From: Chara braunii
Taxonomy: Eukaryota > Streptophyta > Charophyceae > Charales > Characeae
DNA length: 21,728 bases
Reading direction: 5' to 3'
Assembly: GCA_003427395.1 (NCBI GenBank)
Contig: BFEA01000388.1
Span: 1,021,804 to 1,043,531 of the forward strand
The notes below the pieces were generated by a model, which did no database searches, was not told the origin of the DNA, and worked only from the letters and a program-made list of their open reading frames with translations. Made by a program: the position numbers and the translations under genes. Below, one piece after another: positions 18,428 through 21,728 of this stretch. The stretch's first letter is position 1; each line of letters begins with the position of its first letter.

Positions 18428-18476
18428 GTTCGAGAGCTCGGGTTCGGGTTCGAGTTCGAGTTTGGGTTTGAGTCAG
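18428..18476. repeat. Degenerate hexamer tract (GGTTCG / AGTTCG / GGTTTG)
   Basis: A run of about eight diverged hexamers such as GGTTCG, AGTTCG, GGTTTG and AGTTTG. It resembles a telomere-like G-rich simple repeat but not the canonical plant TTTAGGG. Confidence 0.55.
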
Positions 18477-18788
18477 AGTGTGGGGTCAACCCAGGACGAG
18501 CTGCACGTGCTGGTAGTTGGTGGGGGTTTAGCGTTTGACAAGTGAGTCCTCCATTTCTTGAACTCTTATCAGAGTTCCATTCCCTCTTCCCGCCGCGGCC
18601 GTGCCTGCTTCTCTCTCATCCCCAGCTCCTCCCTCCGTCCACTACCTTCCCCTCCCTACCTCCACCCTCCTTCCACTACCCATCCCTGTTTCGATCTGCC
18701 ACCCTCCCTGACCTGCTGCCCTTTCTCTCGACCTACCTCTTCAGGTCGCCTTTGCTTCTCTTTCTTTTCTCCCTGCCTCGGTTCACTA

Positions 18789-18791
<3 letters not shown>

Positions 18792-18878
<87 letters not shown>
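18792..18878. repeat. Compound (CT)n(GT)n microsatellite
   Basis: CT units at 18792-18840 switch directly to GT units at 18841-18878, inside a wider pyrimidine-rich tract (18595-18960). Confidence 0.95.
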
Positions 18879-18879
<1 letters not shown>

Positions 18880-18959
18880 TTTCTCTGTCTGTCTGTCTGT
18901 CTCTCTCTCTCCCTCCCCCCGCCCCCACCTCCCCGCCCCTCTCTCTCTCTTTCTCTCTC

Positions 18960-19400
18960 TTGTCTGTGTCTGGATGTGCGTTGAAATGTTCTCTACACGC
19001 AACTCGTTAACACAAGCATGGCTGGGCCAGACTGCTTCGCCGCGAATCGCCGAACATTCACCGATTCGTTAAGGGTTTGAACCGTAGTGTGGCCGGGGTG
19101 TGTGCGAGTGTGCCCGCGCGCGCCTGGGTATGAGAGGGAGAGAGGATGTGCAGTTCCCTTTCAAGCTGGGTGTGTTCGCGGCTTTGGGGCTAATACTCGC
19201 TGCTGACCTGTTCGTTTCCGCGGTCCATCCGCTCACACCCAGCCCCCGCTGCTTCCGTCGGTTGGTTGTTTATGACCCCCACTGCGCTTTCCGTCGGGTC
19301 CGCGCTCTTCGTTGGGGCCTTGTGCCCTGTTTTGCATCTGCTAATTTTCTTCGGCTCCTCTCCTTTGTGGCGCGGCGCGTCATTTGAGACGTGCGCATGC
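18960..19400. other. Unassigned GC-rich region
   Basis: No gene, repeat or structural element recognised. Open frames are short and compositional. Confidence 0.35.
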
Positions 19401-19404
19401 TGGA

Positions 19405-19506
19405 ATGTCCATGACTTCTCTCTTCTCTCCTCTGCATGTCCATGGCTTCTCTCTTCTCTCCTCTGCATGTCCATGGCTTCTCTCTTCTCTCCTCTGCATG
19501 TCCATG
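19405..19506. repeat. 31-bp minisatellite (3 full copies plus partial)
   Basis: ATGTCCATG(A/G)CTTCTCTC, then TTCTCTCCTCTGC, repeats with starts at 19405, 19436, 19467 and 19498. The last copy merges into ATGTCCATGCATCCTCACC, which starts the next repeat family. Confidence 0.95.
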
Positions 19507-19776
19507 CATCCTCACCAGGCAATTAGCCTGTTTGTTGCGGGCCACTCCTCCTCGTCCTCCTCCTCCTTCTCAGAAGGTAGGGAGGATCGTCGGCGGGCCG
19601 CAAGGCAAGGGTTATGTGGAAAGCCCCCTGAGGATGATCAGAGCGCAACCGATCGCAACGCGTCGGGGATTGTGCGCGTGCGCTGTGACGAGTACGCGCG
19701 GCTTTGTAATGAAGAGCTTTCGATGCTTGTACGAAAGGCAGTTGGCCACTCTTTTCCACTTCTTCTTATTCTTCTT
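19502..19776 (+). mobile_element. Hammerhead-type repeat, copy A (degenerate core)
   Basis: Begins CCATGCATCCTCACCAGGC (recurs at 19777, a 275-bp period), then CTC-rich sequence and GGGCCGCAAGGCA. The hammerhead-like motif follows at 19624-19668, and then a conserved 3' block ending CGAAAGGCAGTTGGCCACT (about 19731-19749) and a CTT-rich tail. Its catalytic GAAA is GCAA here, so self-cleavage is not expected. Non-coding. Confidence 0.65.
19624..19668 (+). ncRNA. Hammerhead-like ribozyme motif, copy A (probably inactive)
   Basis: CCCC, CTGAGGA, T, GATCAG, loop, CCGATC, GCAA, CGCGTC, GGGG. Stem I is CCCC/GGGG and the outer four pairs of stem II are intact. The expected GAAA is changed to GCAA. 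Confidence 0.5.
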
Positions 19777-20190
19777 CCATGCATCCTCACCAGGCATTTA
19801 GGCTGTTGCTGGTTACTCCTCCTTCTCCTCCTCCTCCTCCTCGTCCTACTTGTCATTGTTGTTGTTTGTTTTTCTTCTTGTTCTTCTTCGCCGTCTTCTT
19901 CTCCTCCTCCTTGTTCTTGTTCTTCTTCTACGCGTGTTCTTCTTCTTCTTCTTCTTCTTCTTGGGGCCGCAAGGCAGGGTTATGAGGTTAGCCCCCTGAG
20001 GATGATCGGAGCGCAACCGATCGAAACGCGTCGGGGACTGTGCGCGTAAGCTGAGATGAGTATGCGCGGATTTGCAATGAAGAGTTTTCGATGCGTATAC
20101 GAAAGGCAGTTGGCCACTGTTTACCACTTTTCTTCTTCTTCTTCTTCCAAACCCTTGTCTTCTTTCTCTTCTTTCTTCCTTCCTTATCCT
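19777..20190 (+). mobile_element. Hammerhead-type repeat, copy B
   Basis: Starts with the same CCATGCATCCTCACCAGGC as copy A. It then carries an expanded CTC/CTT tract (19815-19960), GGGGCCGCAAGGCAGGG (about 19963), the best hammerhead-like motif (19992-20036), the conserved CGAAAGGCAGTTGGCCACTG block (about 20100), and a CTT-rich tail with CCAAACCCTT (about 20147). Confidence 0.65.
19992..20036 (+). ncRNA. Hammerhead-like ribozyme motif, copy B (best match)
   Basis: In order: stem I strand CCCC (19992-19995); core CTGAGGA (19996-20002), fitting CUGANGA; one extra T (20003); stem II GATCGG / CCGATC (20004-20009 / 20017-20022, six perfect pairs, 7-nt loop); core GAAA (20023-20026); a minimal stem III within CGCGT; predicted cleavage after GTC (20030-20032); stem I return strand GGGG (20033-20036). 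The order is that of a type I hammerhead with a very short stem III, as known from Penelope-like elements. The extra base before stem II and the 4-bp stem I make activity uncertain. Confidence 0.6.
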
Positions 20191-20525
20191 TGATTTGACT
20201 ATGTCTGTAGGAGTACGACTGGTATAAATAGAGGGCAAGCTTGTCGGCCCTCTCCTCTCAGATAACTTGGAGGAGTGCCAGGGGGTGCTCAGCCTTGCCG
20301 AAAGGCGTCGGGGAATTTGCGCGCTTCGACTAAGCACTGTACGTACATGTGGAGTCGTAATCTCCATCTTGTTGATGCGCGTGCGGGAAGCACTCTGTGG
20401 CCCCCGTCGGGGTATTCACTGTATCCTTCTTCCCTTCGTCCCAAACCCTTCTTTCTTCTTGTTATTGTTCCCAAACCCTTCTCTTCTTGATTCCCTTCCC
20501 TTCCCTTCCCTTCCCTTCCCTTCTG
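20190..20525 (+). mobile_element. Diverged member of the pyrimidine-tailed repeat family, copy D
   Basis: Begins with a TATA-like box (GGTATAAATAGAGG, about 20220-20233) and has GCGTCGGGGAATTTGCGCG at about 20305-20323, aligned to the 3' side of the hammerhead motif in the other copies. It ends in a pyrimidine tail with CCAAACCCTTCT twice (about 20440 and 20470) and a (TTCCC)n run (about 20487-20523). It lacks CTGANGA; instead GCCTTGCCGAAAGGC forms a plain hairpin. No ribozyme is expected. Confidence 0.5.
20220..20233 (+). promoter_or_regulatory. Putative TATA box upstream of copy D
   Basis: GGTATAAATAG is a near-consensus TATA box. A CTCAGATAA-like stretch about 35 bp downstream has a counterpart (CTCAGTAAG) downstream of the TATA-like box before copy C, so the pair may be a shared promoter. 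Confidence 0.45.
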
Positions 20526-20534
20526 TTTCCACTA

Positions 20535-21270
20535 GCAGTAGAAAATATATATAGATGGCTGCTTTTGCCTTTGTTAGCAAAAACAGTGGTGGAAATTTGC
20601 AGACGCGATAGGGACTTTATAGAAATTTGCAGGCTCGGAATAATCAGGACTTTCGCATTTTCAGGGTATTTTTTTTGAAATACGTGCAATTGGACTGGTT
20701 GGCACGGGTATGACACCGTGTAACCGGGCGGCGACCGCCTAATTCCGAAAGGGCGGAAAAATTGGCTCCAGGTTGGATTTTGAAATTTATACAGGTCAAA
20801 AAAAAAAAAAAAAGAAATTGTACAGGTCACGCGCGGCTTGCGTGTAACTGACTAGGTGAGCCTCGTAGTAAAGAGTGGAGGCTGCGATCTATGCAGCACG
20901 AATTATTAAGCCAATAGAATAAAAAAAAAAAAAAAAAAAAGGAAGATCGACTGTGGGAAGCGAACGTTGGAATATCTGCGGAAAAGAGCCCCTAGCCTAA
21001 TTGAGAGTACTCTCCACACGTGAAACATGCGGTGAAAGCTGGCCTGAAGGGATAAGCATTTTTGTGTCGACGACTGGAAACTGACGTGGATTGACTATCT
21101 GTAGCCCGTTGAGGGGCCGACACGTAACGGATCATTACGGAGGTCGGCATAACGTCTATGCGGCGAAAAAAAAAAAAAAAAAAAAAAAAAAAAACGGCTA
21201 TGCGACAGAGCCTGTCGTAGCCATAGTCGCTCGTGGAAGTGCCCGTTGGGATGGGAGTACCGTGCTGGCT
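20535..21270 (+). other. Non-coding internal region with strong hairpins and poly-A tracts
   Basis: Lies between copies D and C. It has three poly-A runs (about 20797-20812, 20922-20940, 21167-21194). Hairpins are CACGG/CCGTG (20703-20720), GGCGG/CCGCC (20727-20739) with an alternative partner GGCGG (20752-20756), GCTGC/GCAGC (about 20880-20896), nested GCCGAC/GTCGGC and CGTAA/TTACG (21116-21148), and GGCTA..CGACAG / CTGTCG.TAGCC (21196-21222). No meaningful open frame. It may be the body of a non-autonomous retroelement. Confidence 0.45.
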
Positions 21271-21287
21271 AGGCTTTACAACTCGAT

Positions 21288-21300
21288 GGACTGTATATAG
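21288..21300 (+). promoter_or_regulatory. Putative TATA box upstream of copy C
   Basis: CTGTATATAGG lies at the same relative position as the TATA-like box of copy D and is followed by a similar GA(G)G..CAAG stretch. Only position and similarity support it. Confidence 0.35.
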
Positions 21301-21406
21301 GAGGAGGACAAGAAGGCTGTATTGGTGCTCTATACTCAGTAAGCAGTAGGACGGGAGGATTGTCGGCGGGGGGGCCGCAAGGCAGGGGTAAGGGTCAAGA
21401 GATTAG

Positions 21407-21453
21407 CCCCCTGAGGAGGATCGGAGAGCGCAACAGATCGAAACGCGTCGGGG
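21407..21453 (+). ncRNA. Hammerhead-like ribozyme motif, copy C
   Basis: CCCC (21407-21410), CTGAGGA (21411-21417), extra G (21418), stem II GATC / GATC (21419-21422 / 21436-21439) with a larger loop, GAAA (21440-21443), CGCGTC (21444-21449), GGGG (21450-21453). The core is intact, stem II is weaker than in copy B, and the predicted cleavage follows C21449. Confidence 0.55.
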
Positions 21454-21589
21454 AATGTGCGCGTGAGCTGAGATGAGTACGCGTGGCTATCTGTATTGAA
21501 GAGCTTTCGAAGCGTGTACGAAAGGCAGTTGGCCACTGTTTCAGTATGCTTCTTCTTCTTCGATCTTCCTTCTTCCCGTCTTGTCTTTC

Positions 21590-21728
21590 TTCCCTACAGT
21601 TTTTCTTCTCCATCTTCTTCCCTTCTTCCCAAACCCTTCTCCAATCGACTCTCTTCTTTCTTCCCTACCGTTCTTCTTCTCCATCTTCTTCCCTTCTTCC
21701 CAAACCCTTCTCCAATCGACTCTCTTCT
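21590..21728. repeat. 71-bp pyrimidine-rich tandem dimer
   Basis: TTCCCTAC(A/C)GTT..CTTCTCC begins copies at 21590 and 21661. The second copy is cut by the window end at 21728. Confidence 0.85.

Larger units (their letters stand above)
21286..21728 (+). mobile_element. Hammerhead-type repeat, copy C (runs off the window)
   Basis: TATA-like GTATATAGG (about 21292), GTCGGCGGGGGGGCCGCAAG (about 21362), hammerhead-like motif at 21407-21453, conserved CGAAAGGCAGTTGGCCACTG (about 21520-21539), then a CTT-rich tail. The tail contains a 71-bp tandem dimer starting TTCCCTAC at 21590 and 21661, each with CCCAAACCCTTCTCCAATCG. It continues past the end of the window. Confidence 0.65.

Noticed and set aside
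18542-19072. 176-codon plus-strand frame and its opposite-strand counterparts
   Set aside because: Produced by pyrimidine-rich DNA and the (CT)n(GT)n microsatellite.
20285-20316. Fourth hammerhead in copy D
   Set aside because: CTGANGA is absent. The GAAA sits in the loop of a simple GCCTT/AAGGC hairpin, so the fold is different.
20790-20829. TACAGGTCA direct repeat as a SINE target duplication
   Set aside because: The copies enclose only a poly-A run and a few bases, so no element body lies between them.

Overview
This is a eukaryotic, intergenic, repeat-dominated window. I find no intact protein-coding gene, rRNA or complete tRNA. Three things point to a plant-lineage nuclear genome: LINE ORF2 fragments of the plant L1 type, a Tourist/PIF-Harbinger-like MITE, and plentiful GA/GT microsatellites. 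A streptophyte alga or early land plant is a guess. Five N's at 17516-17541 show this is draft assembly.

Layout. 1-156 is compound GT/GA microsatellite. 328-1709 is a 5'-truncated minus-strand LINE. It has a zinc-knuckle C-terminal region, a T-rich (poly-A on its own strand) 3' end, and a 21-bp direct repeat on both sides that looks like a target-site duplication. 1731-2540 is GC-rich with no recognisable gene. 2540-5490 holds diverged non-coding duplications (a module of about 290 bp with a hairpin and microsatellite, and a module of about 366 bp) plus low-complexity DNA. 5496-8097 is an unusual array of about 26 copies of an 81-bp unit. The copies form three foldbacks (minus arm, 22-nt loop, plus arm), and the first two foldbacks sit inside an 890-bp duplication. 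8100-13500 has no recognisable feature beyond weak short ORFs. 13650-14870 has microsatellites and two small tandem families.

15110-17900 is a second, dead minus-strand LINE. Its endonuclease domain is recognisable (WN, LQETK, VYAPTD, GDWN and GYTW motifs in changing frames). An insert of about 1.2 kb splits it, and that insert carries a two-copy 376-bp higher-order repeat. A 491-bp MITE with perfect 23-bp terminal inverted repeats and a CTA target duplication sits just upstream of the endonuclease region. 17818-18880 holds small tandem repeats and microsatellites.

19405-21728 is the most interesting part. It is a cluster of pyrimidine-tailed repeats, three of which carry a compact motif laid out like a type I hammerhead ribozyme. 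Two of the repeats follow TATA-like boxes. Between two members lies about 0.7 kb of non-coding sequence with strong hairpins and internal poly-A. I infer a non-autonomous, ribozyme-bearing retroelement (retrozyme- or Penelope-like).

No genes act together here. The window is mainly a record of nested insertions and of amplified non-coding units.
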